64,000 nucleotides of DNA from Diplocloster modestus (GCF_019042245.1 NZ_JAHQCX010000023.1:19681-83680), one strand, 5' to 3'. Positions 25,369 through 34,374 are shown, numbered from the stretch's first letter. Notes: generated by a model not told the origin, from the sequence alone. Numbers and translations: made by a program.

Positions 25369-26760
25369 ATGTTAATCAGTTTGAAGAAGTTTATGCAGAG
25401 ACTCCAGATGAATACAACCAGAACGATCGCGTTCGGGTTTTTGTCAGCGATTGTGATAGGAGGGGTTATACTGATGCTGCCGGTTTCTTCGGCGGACGGG
25501 ACCTGGACAAATCCTATAGATGCTCTGTTTATGTCGACGACGAGCATTTGTGTGACGGGACTGGTTACTTTTGTGACGGCCAGCCACTGGAGCCTCTTTG
25601 GGAAGATCATTATATTGATTTTGATCCAGCTGGGCGGGCTGGGAGTCATCACAATGGTGATGAGTGTGTTTATTATCGTTGGAAAGAGGATCACCCTTCG
25701 GGACCGGATGCTGATTCAGGAGACCTATAATCTGGACACACTGTCAGGACTGGTGAAACTGGTGAAGAAGATCCTGGCGGGTACGCTGGTGGTGGAACTG
25801 GCCGGCGCTGTTTTGTACAGTTTTCAGTTTATTCCGGAATTTGGTTTTATAAGGGGTGTGGGGTATTCGGTATTCCATGCGGTATCCGCATTTTGTAATG
25901 CGGGAATTGATTTGATTGGGGAATCCAGTTTTATCCCTTATATGACGAATCCGTTGATAAATATTACGACTATGCTTTTGATTGTTCTCGGAGGCCTGGG
26001 ATTCATTGTCTGGTGGGATGTGGTACGGGTATTTAAGGAATCCAGAAAGAAAGATGTGAAGAATTACAGGCCGTTTCAGAATCTGGCACTGCATTCCAAG
26101 CTGGTACTGGTGATTACAGGAATTCTGATTGCTTTCGGAACACTTGTGTATTTTGTGCTGGAATTTAATAATCCGGGGACCATCGGGAACCTGAATGTTT
26201 TTCAGAAATTTATGGCTTCGATGTTCCAGTCTGTGACGACCAGGACTGCGGGGTTTGCCTCTTTTCCGCAGGAAAATATGAGGGAAGGCTCCACTTTGGT
26301 TACACTGCTTTTAATGATAGTAGGCGGCTCGCCGGCCGGTACGGCAGGTGGTATGAAAACGACCACAGTGGGTATGGTGGTATTAACCGTTTTGGCGGTA
26401 GTCCGCGGTAAGACGAATACGGAAGTGTTCGAGCGTAAGATTGCTCAGGAAAGTCTTCGGACGGCACTGGCGGTGGTAGTGATCAGTATCGGGGTTGTTT
26501 TGACGGCTTCCCTGCTGATCTGTGCGGTGGAGGATATCTCTTTGGTGGATACCCTGTTTGAGGTCGTTTCCGCTATCGGAACAGTGGGCTTGTCCCGGGG
26601 GGTGACTGCGGATCTGAGTATGTTCAGCAAGATCATATTGATTATTACGATGTATATAGGCAGAATCGGACCGATTACCATGGCAGTTGCTTTTTCTGTC
26701 CGCCATTCCAAAAAGGATACTATGCGGGAGCTGCCGGAACGTCGGATTATTATTGGATAA
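25369..26760 (+). CDS. trkH: TrkH/KtrB-family potassium transporter subunit
   Basis: A 463-residue membrane protein with four M1-P-M2 repeats. The selectivity-filter loops carry the single conserved Gly, as in TTSICVTGLVT, HAVSAFCNAGID, SVTTRTAGFAS and SAIGTVGLSRG. GGSPAGTAGGMKTTT is the gating-loop region. It forms the K+ pore and works with the RCK-type subunit encoded next. The ATG at 25369 is chosen because AGAGGA lies just upstream and TrkH homologues start with a similar cytoplasmic helix; an ATG at 25327 would add 14 unlikely residues. Twelve bases separate it from the trkA ribosome-binding region. Confidence 0.94.
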   Translation: MLISLKKFMQRLQMNTTRTIAFGFLSAIVIGGVILMLPVSSADGTWTNPIDALFMSTTSICVTGLVTFVTASHWSLFGKIIILILIQLGGLGVITMVMSVFIIVGKRITLRDRMLIQETYNLDTLSGLVKLVKKILAGTLVVELAGAVLYSFQFIPEFGFIRGVGYSVFHAVSAFCNAGIDLIGESSFIPYMTNPLINITTMLLIVLGGLGFIVWWDVVRVFKESRKKDVKNYRPFQNLALHSKLVLVITGILIAFGTLVYFVLEFNNPGTIGNLNVFQKFMASMFQSVTTRTAGFASFPQENMREGSTLVTLLLMIVGGSPAGTAGGMKTTTVGMVVLTVLAVVRGKTNTEVFERKIAQESLRTALAVVVISIGVVLTASLLICAVEDISLVDTLFEVVSAIGTVGLSRGVTADLSMFSKIILIITMYIGRIGPITMAVAFSVRHSKKDTMRELPERRIIIG

Positions 26761-26778
26761 ATAAAAGGAGAATTGGTC

Positions 26779-27429
26779 ATGGCCAAGAAAGAGTTTGCAG
26801 TATTCGGGTTGGGAGAATTTGGACGCAGCGTGGCTCTGACGCTGGCAAAGAACGGCTGTCAGGTACTTGCGGTGGACTGGAAAGTGGAAAAGGTACAAGA
26901 CATCGCAGATTATGTGACACACGCCTTCCGGGCAGATGTGTCGGATGCCGAGGCTTTGCGTTCTTTGGGACTTCATAATCTGGATGGTGCGATTATCGCG
27001 ATCGGTGAAAATCTGGAAGCCAGTATCATGGCGACGATAGTCACAAAGGAATGCGGGGTTCCGTATGTCCTTGCGAAAGCACATAACGATATTCATGGTA
27101 TGGTATTGCAGAAAGTGGGCGCGGACAAGGTTATTTTCCCGGAACGTGCCATGGGTGTGCGGACAGCGCGTAATATTATATCCGGTAATTTTATAGACAC
27201 GATGGAATTATCCAACTCGTTCAGTATGGTGGAGGTGGTCACTCCTCAGAACTGGATCGGAAAGTCTTTGCGCCAGCTGGACCTGCGCAGTTTTGGACTA
27301 AATGTTATCGCCAGAAAAGACGGGGAACGGATTATCCCGACCCCCGACCCTGACCGCAGTGCCCTGGTTGATGACACCTATATTATTCTGGGTGAAAATG
27401 AGGCGCTGGAAAAGCTGTACAGCGATTAA
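26779..27429 (+). CDS. trkA: TrkA/KtrA potassium-uptake regulatory subunit
   Basis: A 216-residue soluble RCK protein with an N-terminal Rossmann domain (FAVFGLGEFGRSVALTLAKNG, acidic end VDW, DGAIIAIGENLEASIMATI) and a C-terminal RCK_C domain (VVTPQNWIGKSLRQLDLR, DDTYIILGENEALEKL). It binds NAD(H) or ATP/ADP and gates the TrkH/KtrB pore. The single-repeat size fits KtrA rather than the doubled TrkA of enterobacteria. The ATG at 26779 is chosen because AAAGGAG is 8 bases upstream; a TTG at 26773 is too close. Confidence 0.94.
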   Translation: MAKKEFAVFGLGEFGRSVALTLAKNGCQVLAVDWKVEKVQDIADYVTHAFRADVSDAEALRSLGLHNLDGAIIAIGENLEASIMATIVTKECGVPYVLAKAHNDIHGMVLQKVGADKVIFPERAMGVRTARNIISGNFIDTMELSNSFSMVEVVTPQNWIGKSLRQLDLRSFGLNVIARKDGERIIPTPDPDRSALVDDTYIILGENEALEKLYSD

Positions 27430-27447
27430 GTACGAAAAATCAGAATG

Positions 27448-27484
27448 AAACGCCACGAAGTCAGGAAAGGTCCTCGTGGCGTTT
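27448..27484 (+). terminator. Terminator after trkA
   Basis: CGCCACGA (27451-27458) pairs with TCGTGGCG (27474-27481), with AAA before and TTT after. It lies between the convergent trkA and the small minus-strand ORF. Confidence 0.75.
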
Positions 27485-27545
27485 ACTATGTGAGTGAAAG
27501 ACAAGCGGAATGTCCTCCAGATAATGGGAGAAAGATTTTCGCAAT

Positions 27546-27686
27546 TCAGATAAATACGTCAATCATACGGTTTAAAGTTTGATTCAATGTACAGACAGTC
27601 TGATACAGATTTGTATTATCTGTTTGCAAACGGAGGATTTCCTTCTCTTTTTCTTTCAATGCTTCTTGCAGATCTGTTGTTGACAT
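27546..27686 (-). CDS. Small 46-aa coiled-coil-like protein
   Basis: This short minus-strand ORF reads MSTTDLQEALKEKEKEIL, then RLQTDNTNLYQTV, and ends NRMIDVFI. It has a strong GGGGAGGGG ribosome binding site 5 bases before the ATG, and heptad-like spacing of Leu/Ile with charged residues suggests a short coiled coil. It lies downstream of trkA in the opposite direction and 140 bases beyond the stop of the sulfur-protein gene, so it may share that transcript. No family was recognised. Confidence 0.6.
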   Translation of the reverse strand: MSTTDLQEALKEKEKEILRLQTDNTNLYQTVCTLNQTLNRMIDVFI

Positions 27687-27825
27687 GATTTCCCCTCCCC
27701 GATCATGGTATCAAATTTTACGGTGCAGATTTGATTTTAGATAGAAGCGAAGAAAAAGTCAAGCACTTACCCCGTTTTGAAGCATTGAAAATGTCGCATT
27801 TTACGACAAAAGATGGAACAAATTT

Positions 27826-30315
27826 TTAGATAAATAAGTTGGTATCGGAGGTCTCCGCAGACCCCAGAAAAGTGGCCACTCCACCGACCTCCACACCGTC
27901 TAAAAGCTCTTCCCTGTGGATCCCCATGAGGTCCATGGACATCTGGCAGGCTACGATCCTTACGCCGTTTTGCTGCGCAGATGCGATGAGTTCTTCGAGA
28001 GAAGCTACATTCTTATCTTTCATAAGTTTACGTATCAAACGGGCACCAATTCCCCCCATTTGCATATGAGACAACTTTAGTTTTTGACTTCCTCTGGGCA
28101 TCATTCCTGAGAACATTTTCTCCATAAAATTTTTTTTGAGGGATACTTTATGGGGCCTCCGCAGAATATTCAATCCCCAGAAAGTAAAAAACATAGTTAC
28201 CTTGCGGTCCATGGCTGCAGCGCCGTTGGCGATGATAAAGGAGGCGATGGCTTTATCCAGATCCTGGCTGAAAATGATCATGGTTTTATCATCACCTGCG
28301 GATGAGGTATCACACTGGGCAGCCTGCACAGAAGTTCCCCCCTTTTGGAGGACAACGGAATAGATCCCTTTTTCACAGGAAGTACGGATCAGGCGATTGC
28401 CGGTCCTCTGACACCAGACGTCGATATCAGAAGCGAAAGCAGGGTCAGTAGCCTGAACGCACAAATTTTCCCCCTCTTTTAATGACTTCATGTTTTCCGA
28501 TACTTTCATGATCGGCCCGGGGCACTGCAGTCCGCAGGCGTCCACGGTCAAAAGTTTCATCGAAGGGACAGGTTTTCCGGCTGCATCGGCGTCCGGCGTC
28601 GTGACAGCAGATGAAACCGGGGTGGAAGGAATACTTTGAGGCTTTTGTAATCCCACTGGTGCTGGTACCTTATAACTGCCGGTTAGTGAATAAGTCCGGT
28701 ATCCGCCGCTTAAATTAAATGCGCGGAAGCCATTTAGCAGTAACATCCGGGTGGCCAGGTATCCGCGCAGTCCCACCCGGCAGGTGACATAAACGGGTTT
28801 TCCAGGATCCAGCCGGTTCAGGTTTTCCCTTAATGTATCAAGCGGTATATTCTGAAAGCCAGGGATTGTACCCATCAGGATTTCATCCGTGGTACTTACA
28901 TCCAGCAGGGTTGCTGTTTGCGCATCCAGGGAGGAGACCTCTTCCGCATAGAAAACAGGCATATCCCCATTCAGAATATTGGAGGCAGTGTAACCCAGCA
29001 TATTGACCGGGTCCTTGGCTGAAGAATAAGGCGGGGCGTAACACAATTCCAGCTGTTCCAGATCGTATACGGTACCGCCCAGCCGAATCACCGCGGCCAG
29101 AACATCGATGCGTTTTTCTACGCCCTCCGCACCGACTGCCTGAGCGCCTAATATGTGCCCGTCATCTCCAAAAAGCATTTTCATAGAGATCGGAGAGGCT
29201 CCGGGGTAATAAGATGCGTGGGACTGAGGGTGTACATAAGTCTTTTTATAAGGAAGGTCCATTTGACGTAGCTGTTTTTCATTTAATCCGGTCGAGGCGG
29301 CTGTCAGATCAAATACTTTTAGGACGGAACTGCCCTGCACCGGGCTTCTCTTTAGCTTCCGGCCCTTCAGTGCATTTTCAGCGGCGGCGCGTCCCTGTTT
29401 GTTGGCAGGGCCGGCCAGGGGGACCAGTGTTTCTGTACGGCCGACCAGATGAGTTACACTGATCGCGTCACCCACCGCGTAGATATCCGGATCAGAGGTT
29501 TCATAATATTCATTGACCGCGATGCTGCCATTCAGCCCCAGATCAAGCCCGGCATCCTTCGCCAGGCGGGAATCCGGAGCTACTCCCATGCACAGAAGGA
29601 TCAATCCGGCAGGTACTTCTTCGCCTGAGGTAAGGCCGGCGCGAAGTCCATGGGAGCCGTGGGATATTCCGGTTATACCGGTTCCCAGCATTAAGTTAAC
29701 TCCGTGTTCTGACAGATGCCGGTGCAGGATATTTGCCATCTCGGGATCCAGAGATGCGATCACCTGGTCCGCGTACTCCACAAGAGTAACCGAAAGTCCG
29801 CGGTCCACAAGATTTTCAGCCATCTCCACACCGATAAAGCCGCCGCCCACCACCACGGCCGCTGCCGGTTTGTTTTCCAGAAGATAGTCGTCTATCCGGT
29901 AAGTATCTGTGACATTGCGCAGTGTGAATACACCGTCGGAATCCATACCGGGAAGCGGCGGTATTTTTGGACTGGCACCCGGGGACAGAATTAATTTATC
30001 ATAAGTTTCCTCATAATCGGTTCCGCTCGTCAAGTCCCGCACCACTATTTTTTTCTCCTGCCGGTTTATACTCAGCACTTCATTCCGGATCCGTACATCC
30101 ACCCGGAAGCGTTTACATAACAACTCTGGTTTGGTGACGATCAAAGAGTCCCGATGCCGGATCGTTCCCCCCAGATAGTAAGGCAGTCCGCAGTTTGCAT
30201 ACGAGATATGCTCCCCTTTTTCAAACAATATAATTTCAGCTTTCTCATCCAGGCGCCGCAATCTGGTAGCGGCGCTGGCACCGCCGGCCACTCCGCCTAC
30301 AATACATATTTTCAT
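27826..30315 (-). CDS. FAD-dependent CoA-disulfide-reductase-like fusion with rhodanese, TusA and DsrE-like domains
   Basis: The 829-residue protein joins four modules. Residues 1-450 are a flavoprotein of the CoA-disulfide/NADH oxidase type (GGVAGGASAATRLRR, redox-active Cys in SYANCGLPYYLGG, GGGFIGVEMAENL). About 455-550 are a rhodanese with a Cys loop (VYVTCRVGLRGYLA). About 590-665 are TusA (DACGLQCPGPIMK). About 675-829 are a DsrE/F-like domain (FSQDLDKAIASFIIANGAAAMD). The set suggests persulfide or polysulfide handling with sulfur relayed between cysteines of one chain. The ATG at 30315 has AAAAGGAG about 10 bases upstream; the in-frame ATG at 30336 lies before that site. Confidence 0.92.
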   Translation of the reverse strand: MKICIVGGVAGGASAATRLRRLDEKAEIILFEKGEHISYANCGLPYYLGGTIRHRDSLIVTKPELLCKRFRVDVRIRNEVLSINRQEKKIVVRDLTSGTDYEETYDKLILSPGASPKIPPLPGMDSDGVFTLRNVTDTYRIDDYLLENKPAAAVVVGGGFIGVEMAENLVDRGLSVTLVEYADQVIASLDPEMANILHRHLSEHGVNLMLGTGITGISHGSHGLRAGLTSGEEVPAGLILLCMGVAPDSRLAKDAGLDLGLNGSIAVNEYYETSDPDIYAVGDAISVTHLVGRTETLVPLAGPANKQGRAAAENALKGRKLKRSPVQGSSVLKVFDLTAASTGLNEKQLRQMDLPYKKTYVHPQSHASYYPGASPISMKMLFGDDGHILGAQAVGAEGVEKRIDVLAAVIRLGGTVYDLEQLELCYAPPYSSAKDPVNMLGYTASNILNGDMPVFYAEEVSSLDAQTATLLDVSTTDEILMGTIPGFQNIPLDTLRENLNRLDPGKPVYVTCRVGLRGYLATRMLLLNGFRAFNLSGGYRTYSLTGSYKVPAPVGLQKPQSIPSTPVSSAVTTPDADAAGKPVPSMKLLTVDACGLQCPGPIMKVSENMKSLKEGENLCVQATDPAFASDIDVWCQRTGNRLIRTSCEKGIYSVVLQKGGTSVQAAQCDTSSAGDDKTMIIFSQDLDKAIASFIIANGAAAMDRKVTMFFTFWGLNILRRPHKVSLKKNFMEKMFSGMMPRGSQKLKLSHMQMGGIGARLIRKLMKDKNVASLEELIASAQQNGVRIVACQMSMDLMGIHREELLDGVEVGGVATFLGSAETSDTNLFI

Positions 30316-30509
30316 GCATTCGCATCTCCTTTTCAAAGTGATATGGTTATTATAGCGATTGCCGTAGAGAACTTATGTGACTAAGTTACATAAGGCGGCT
30401 GCAGAGAAAAATGGACAGAGAAAATTTTATAAAGTGCTTGCCATGGATGGAAGTTTATGCTAAAATAAATTTCGGTTCACAAAGTAGTTAAGCACTGAGT
30501 GAAGGTTAA

Positions 30510-30592
30510 GCGGATGTGGCGGAATGGCAGACGCAGCAGACTCAAAATCTGCCGCTCGCAAGGGCGTGAGGGTTCAAGTCCCTCCATCCGCA
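30510..30592 (+). tRNA. tRNA-Leu (CAA)
   Basis: The acceptor stem GCGGATG/CATCCGC with discriminator A, anticodon stem GCAGA/TCTGC around loop CTCAAAA (anticodon CAA), a class II variable arm and the T-loop GGTTCAAGTCC all fit a leucine tRNA reading UUG. CCA is not encoded. The gene stands alone and is followed by an intrinsic terminator. Confidence 0.95.
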
Positions 30593-30603
30593 GTTGGCAA
30601 AAG

Positions 30604-30634
30604 ACTGATTGTTTTCTGGACAATCAGTTTTTTT
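30604..30634 (+). terminator. Terminator of tRNA-Leu
   Basis: ACTGATTGT (30604-30612) pairs perfectly with ACAATCAGT (30620-30628), followed by a T-run. Confidence 0.9.
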
Positions 30635-30723
30635 ATTCCGTAGGAAAATACCTTCTATAGAATAAAAAATCCTTCGGGGGATTGCAGAGCGGAGGAAAGG
30701 AAGATGCCGTTTACGCGGCCCGA

Positions 30724-30804
30724 CGCAGGCGGAGGCGGAGGGCTTCGCCTGCGAAACTATGATTGAATCGGGCGGAAGAGTTTCGCAGGCGAAACTCTTT
30801 TTTT
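30724..30804 (+). terminator. Competing hairpins ending in a T7 terminator
   Basis: Four segments can pair in mutually exclusive ways. A is CGCAGGCG (30724-30731), B is TTCGCCTGCGAAACT (30744-30758), C is AGTTTCGCAGGCGAA (30779-30793) and D is CGAAACTC (30790-30797, followed by TTTTTTT). A:B, B:C (15 bp perfect) and C:D are all possible, as in attenuators. No ORF follows before the polA promoter, so it may be a relic or the terminator of a short RNA. Confidence 0.6.
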
Positions 30805-30892
30805 CGTGGATTCGGCAGATGCCGGACAGCGGGAAATTCTTTGTGAAACTTTATTCGGAAACTTTTGCGGGAAATTCTTTTTCTAAAAGAGG

Positions 30893-30921
30893 TTTAAAAA
30901 TAGCGGTATTTAGTGTATAGT
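30893..30921 (+). promoter_or_regulatory. Promoter of polA
   Basis: TTTAAA (30893-30898) and TATAGT (30916-30921) are spaced by 17 bases. The start near 30928 gives a leader of about 170 bases that contains the tandem hairpin repeats. Confidence 0.55.
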
Positions 30922-30933
30922 ATTATAGGGTAA

Positions 30934-31096
30934 GCCTCAGGGAATGCGTCACTGGAGGAACGGTTGAACCAAAAAGATGTTCACCCATACCTGAATTTAT
31001 GACGCAGTAAATGCGTCACTGGAGGAACGGTTGAACAAAAAGATGTTCACCCATACCTGAATTTATGATGCAGTAAATGCGTCACTGGAGGAAACT
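30934..31096 (+). repeat. Tandem 66-67 bp leader repeat with hairpins before polA
   Basis: GCGTCACTGGAGGAA occurs at 30946, 31013 and 31079, and the sequence between copies (GATGTTCACCCATACCTGAATTTATG) is nearly identical, giving two full units of 67 and 66 bases. Each unit ends in a hairpin. Copy 2 is GACGCA-GTAAA-TGCGTC (31001-31017). Copy 3 is GATGCA-GTAAA-TGCGTC (31067-31083), keeping pairing by a G-U wobble. Copy 1 has a degenerate 5' arm. Every copy carries a GGAGGA site, so the last one serves polA and the others are decoys or remnants. Confidence 0.8.
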
Positions 31097-33748
31097 ATGA
31101 GCGAAAAGATTGTATTGATAGATGGGCACAGCATACTGAACCGGGCATTTTTCGGTGTGCCGGATCTGACGAATTCGGATGGATTGCATACGAATGCGAT
31201 TTATGGGTTTTTAAATATAATGTTTAAGATTCTGGAGGAGGAGCAGGCCGATTATCTGACTGTGGCGTTTGATGTACATGCACCGACCTTCCGGCATGAG
31301 ATGTTTGGAGACTATAAGGGAACCAGAAAACCGATGGCGGATGAACTGCACCAGCAGGTGCCGGTGATGAAGGAAGTGCTGGGCGCTATGGGGATTCAGG
31401 TGATCGAGCAGGCCGGGTATGAGGCAGATGATCTGCTGGGCACCATATCCAAACGCTGTGAGGAACTGGGCCTGGAGGTATCAGTGGTGTCCGGGGACAG
31501 GGATCTGCTGCAGCTGGCCACGGATAAGGTAAAGATCCGGATTCCCAAGACGAAACGGGGGACCACGGAGGTTGAGGATTATTACGCGGCGGATGTATGT
31601 AAGAGTTATCAGGTGACGCCCACCCAGTTTATCGATGTCAAGGCATTGATGGGGGACGCTTCGGATAATATTCCGGGGGTACCGGGAATTGGGGAAAAGA
31701 CGGCGACAAAGATCATCGTGGATTATGGCAGCATCGAAAATGCTTATGCCCATGTGGAGGAGATTAAGCCAAACCGGGCGAAAGAAGCGCTGCGGGATCA
31801 TTATGATATGGCTCAGATGAGTAAAACCCTGGCCACGATCTGTGTGGACTGTGACATCCCATTCTCATTGGATAAGGCGAAGCTGGGCGAGCTGTATACA
31901 CCCGAGGCTTATAACCTGTTTAAACAGCTGGAATTTAAGAATATGCTGAGCCGGTTTCACGTGGAAGTGCCTGCACAAAAAGTAGAAGGACATTTTCGAA
32001 AAGTCACGCTGCTGCAGGATGTGGAGGAAGTGTTCCGGAATATTCAGAATATTCTGGAGAAGAACAGCCGGATCGGCTTCATATGGATAGAGGAGAACGA
32101 GATTCTCGGGCTCGCTCTTGCCTGCGGGGATAAGGAGATCTGTTATATTCCGGTAGAAGGCTTTGTGACGGAAGAGTACCTGAAGGAACAGCTGGGGAAG
32201 CTGATGGCAAAAGCGGATGCGGCGGCGACGCTGGATCTTAAAAGCCAGCTGGGGCAGATTGTCCTGACAGACTCTGTGAAAGAGCGGCTGTTCGACTGTA
32301 ATATTGCTGCGTATCTGCTGAATCCGTTAAAAGACAGCTATTCCTATGATGATCTTGCTAAGGAATATCTGGGAATGATGATTCCGTCCCGGATGGATCT
32401 GCTGGGCAAATCAGGATGGACGATGGCGCAGGAAGAAAAACCCCGGGAATTTTTGACCTGTGTCTGTTATATGGCTTATATTGCCTGGAAAGCGGCGGGA
32501 GAACTGCAGACAGACCTAAGGGACACCGATATGCTTCGGCTTTTCCAAACGGTGGAGATGCCGTTAGTGTTTACCCTTTACGATATGGAACAGGCCGGGA
32601 TCCTGGTGCAGGCGGAAGAGCTTAAGATCTATGGGGAAGAGCTGGGAATCAAGATCGCGCAGCTGGAACAGAGCATCTATCAGATGGCCGGAGAGGAGTT
32701 TAATATCAATTCTCCAAAACAGCTGGGCGTGGTGCTGTTTGAACATCTGGAACTTCCCGGAGGGAAAAAGACGAAGACCGGATTCTCCACGGCGGCGGAT
32801 GTGCTGGAAAAGCTGGCCCCGGAAAATGAGATCGTGTCGCTGATTCTGGAATACCGCCAGCTGGCAAAATTAAAGTCCACATATGCGGATGGGCTGGCAC
32901 CCTATATCGCGGCGGACGGAAGAATCCACAGCACGTTTAACCAGACGATTACGGCTACCGGGAGAATCAGCAGTACGGAGCCGAATCTTCAGAATATACC
33001 GATCCGTATGGAATTAGGCCGGCTGATTCGAAAAGTGTTCATACCTGCGCCCGGCTATGTCTTTATCGATGCGGACTACTCCCAGATCGAGCTGAGGGTA
33101 TTGGCGCATATGTCGGAAGATGAGAATCTGATTCATGCGTACCGTGAAGCGGCGGATATTCACCGGATGACCGCTTCCCAGGTGTTCCATACCCCCTTTG
33201 ATGAGGTCAGTCCGCAGCAGAGGAGCAACGCCAAAGCGGTGAATTTCGGTATCGTCTATGGTATCAGTTCCTTTGGGCTGAGCCAGGGCCTTAGCATTAC
33301 CCGAAAGGAAGCGGCGGATTATATTGAGAAATATTTTGAAACCTATCCGGGTGTGAAGAAATTTCTGGATAATCTGGTGACCCATGCAAAAGAAGAGGGA
33401 TATGTGACTACCATGTTCGGCCGCAGGCGGCCGGTTCCGGAATTAAAGTCCAGCAATTTTATGCAGCGCTCCTTCGGAGAGCGGGTGGCCATGAATTCGC
33501 CGATCCAGGGAACGGCGGCGGATATTATCAAGATCGCTATGATCCATGTGAATGAGCGGTTGAAAAAGGAAAAATTAAAGTCCCGGTTGATCCTGCAGGT
33601 GCATGATGAGCTGCTGATCGAGGCAGACAGAAGCGAAGTGGAAGAAGTGCAGAAGATTCTGTCGGAGGAGATGCATCGGGCGGCAGACTTAAGCGTGCCG
33701 TTGGAGATCGATATGCACGAAGGAGAAAACTGGTACGAAGCGAAGTAG
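31097..33748 (+). CDS. polA: DNA polymerase I
   Basis: This 883-residue repair and primer-removal polymerase has three domains. The 5'-3' exonuclease (1-290) carries DGHSILNRAFFG, DRDLLQL and LMGDASDNIPGVPGIGEKTA. The 3'-5' exonuclease-like domain (about 300-490) appears to lack the metal-binding acidic residues (FIWIEEN where DTET is usual), so proofreading is probably absent, as in Bacillus and other Firmicutes. The polymerase domain (about 500-883) has DADYSQIELRVLAH, RSNAKAVNFGIVYGIS and QVHDELLIE. GGAGGAA precedes the ATG. coaE follows 12 bases downstream. Confidence 0.97.
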   Translation: MSEKIVLIDGHSILNRAFFGVPDLTNSDGLHTNAIYGFLNIMFKILEEEQADYLTVAFDVHAPTFRHEMFGDYKGTRKPMADELHQQVPVMKEVLGAMGIQVIEQAGYEADDLLGTISKRCEELGLEVSVVSGDRDLLQLATDKVKIRIPKTKRGTTEVEDYYAADVCKSYQVTPTQFIDVKALMGDASDNIPGVPGIGEKTATKIIVDYGSIENAYAHVEEIKPNRAKEALRDHYDMAQMSKTLATICVDCDIPFSLDKAKLGELYTPEAYNLFKQLEFKNMLSRFHVEVPAQKVEGHFRKVTLLQDVEEVFRNIQNILEKNSRIGFIWIEENEILGLALACGDKEICYIPVEGFVTEEYLKEQLGKLMAKADAAATLDLKSQLGQIVLTDSVKERLFDCNIAAYLLNPLKDSYSYDDLAKEYLGMMIPSRMDLLGKSGWTMAQEEKPREFLTCVCYMAYIAWKAAGELQTDLRDTDMLRLFQTVEMPLVFTLYDMEQAGILVQAEELKIYGEELGIKIAQLEQSIYQMAGEEFNINSPKQLGVVLFEHLELPGGKKTKTGFSTAADVLEKLAPENEIVSLILEYRQLAKLKSTYADGLAPYIAADGRIHSTFNQTITATGRISSTEPNLQNIPIRMELGRLIRKVFIPAPGYVFIDADYSQIELRVLAHMSEDENLIHAYREAADIHRMTASQVFHTPFDEVSPQQRSNAKAVNFGIVYGISSFGLSQGLSITRKEAADYIEKYFETYPGVKKFLDNLVTHAKEEGYVTTMFGRRRPVPELKSSNFMQRSFGERVAMNSPIQGTAADIIKIAMIHVNERLKKEKLKSRLILQVHDELLIEADRSEVEEVQKILSEEMHRAADLSVPLEIDMHEGENWYEAK

Positions 33749-33759
33749 GAGCGGATCGT

Positions 33760-34374
33760 ATGAAAGTGATTGGCATCACCGGAGGTGTCGGTTCCGGGAA
33801 AAGTACTATATTGGAGTATATAGGAAGAAATTATAACGCACGGGTGATCCAGGCGGATAAAGTGGGTCATCTGATGATGGAGACAGGGCAGCCCGGCTAT
33901 TATCAGGTAGTGGAGACCTTCGGAAGCGGCATCCTGAACGGGGATCAGACCGTCAACAGGGCAAAGCTGTCGGCTCTGGTATTCGAAAAGCCGGAACTGC
34001 TGGCAAAGCTTGAGAAAATTATCCATCCAGCGGTGAAAACTTACATTGTGGAAGAGATTGATAAAGAGAGGGAAGCGGGAAAGCTTTCTCTGGTGCTGGT
34101 CGAAGCAGCGCTGCTGATTGAAGACAATTACCGCGTTCTCTGCGATGAATTCTGGTATATTTACGCGTCGGACGATATACGCCGGGAACGGTTGAAGCGC
34201 TCGCGGGGCTACAGCGACGAAAAGGTGGAGCGGATAATGGCACATCAGCTGTCAGCGGAAGAATACCGCAGGCACTGTGCAAAAGAGATTGACAATAATG
34301 GGGAGCTTTCGTATGTATATGTCCAGATTGATCGGAAAATGAGGGAGAGCGGTATCCGTAAACGGCAGGAATGA
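33760..34374 (+). CDS. coaE: Dephospho-CoA kinase
   Basis: The 204-residue kinase catalyses the last step of coenzyme A synthesis. It begins MKVIGITGGVGSGKSTI with the P-loop, and the conserved DKVGHLMM and HPAVKTYI segments follow. LVLVEAALLIEDNY replaces the usual hydrophobic-Asp-Pro-Leu-Leu loop (here EAALLIE, as in other Lachnospiraceae). YASDDIRRERLKRSRGYS is the lid and adenine region. It lies 12 bases after polA, an order common in Firmicutes, and the two are likely co-transcribed. The start has GGAG upstream. Confidence 0.93.
   Translation: MKVIGITGGVGSGKSTILEYIGRNYNARVIQADKVGHLMMETGQPGYYQVVETFGSGILNGDQTVNRAKLSALVFEKPELLAKLEKIIHPAVKTYIVEEIDKEREAGKLSLVLVEAALLIEDNYRVLCDEFWYIYASDDIRRERLKRSRGYSDEKVERIMAHQLSAEEYRRHCAKEIDNNGELSYVYVQIDRKMRESGIRKRQE

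Noticed and set aside
30604..30634. Attachment site at the tRNA-Leu 3' end
   Set aside because: No integrase gene and no direct repeat of the tRNA end were seen in the window.
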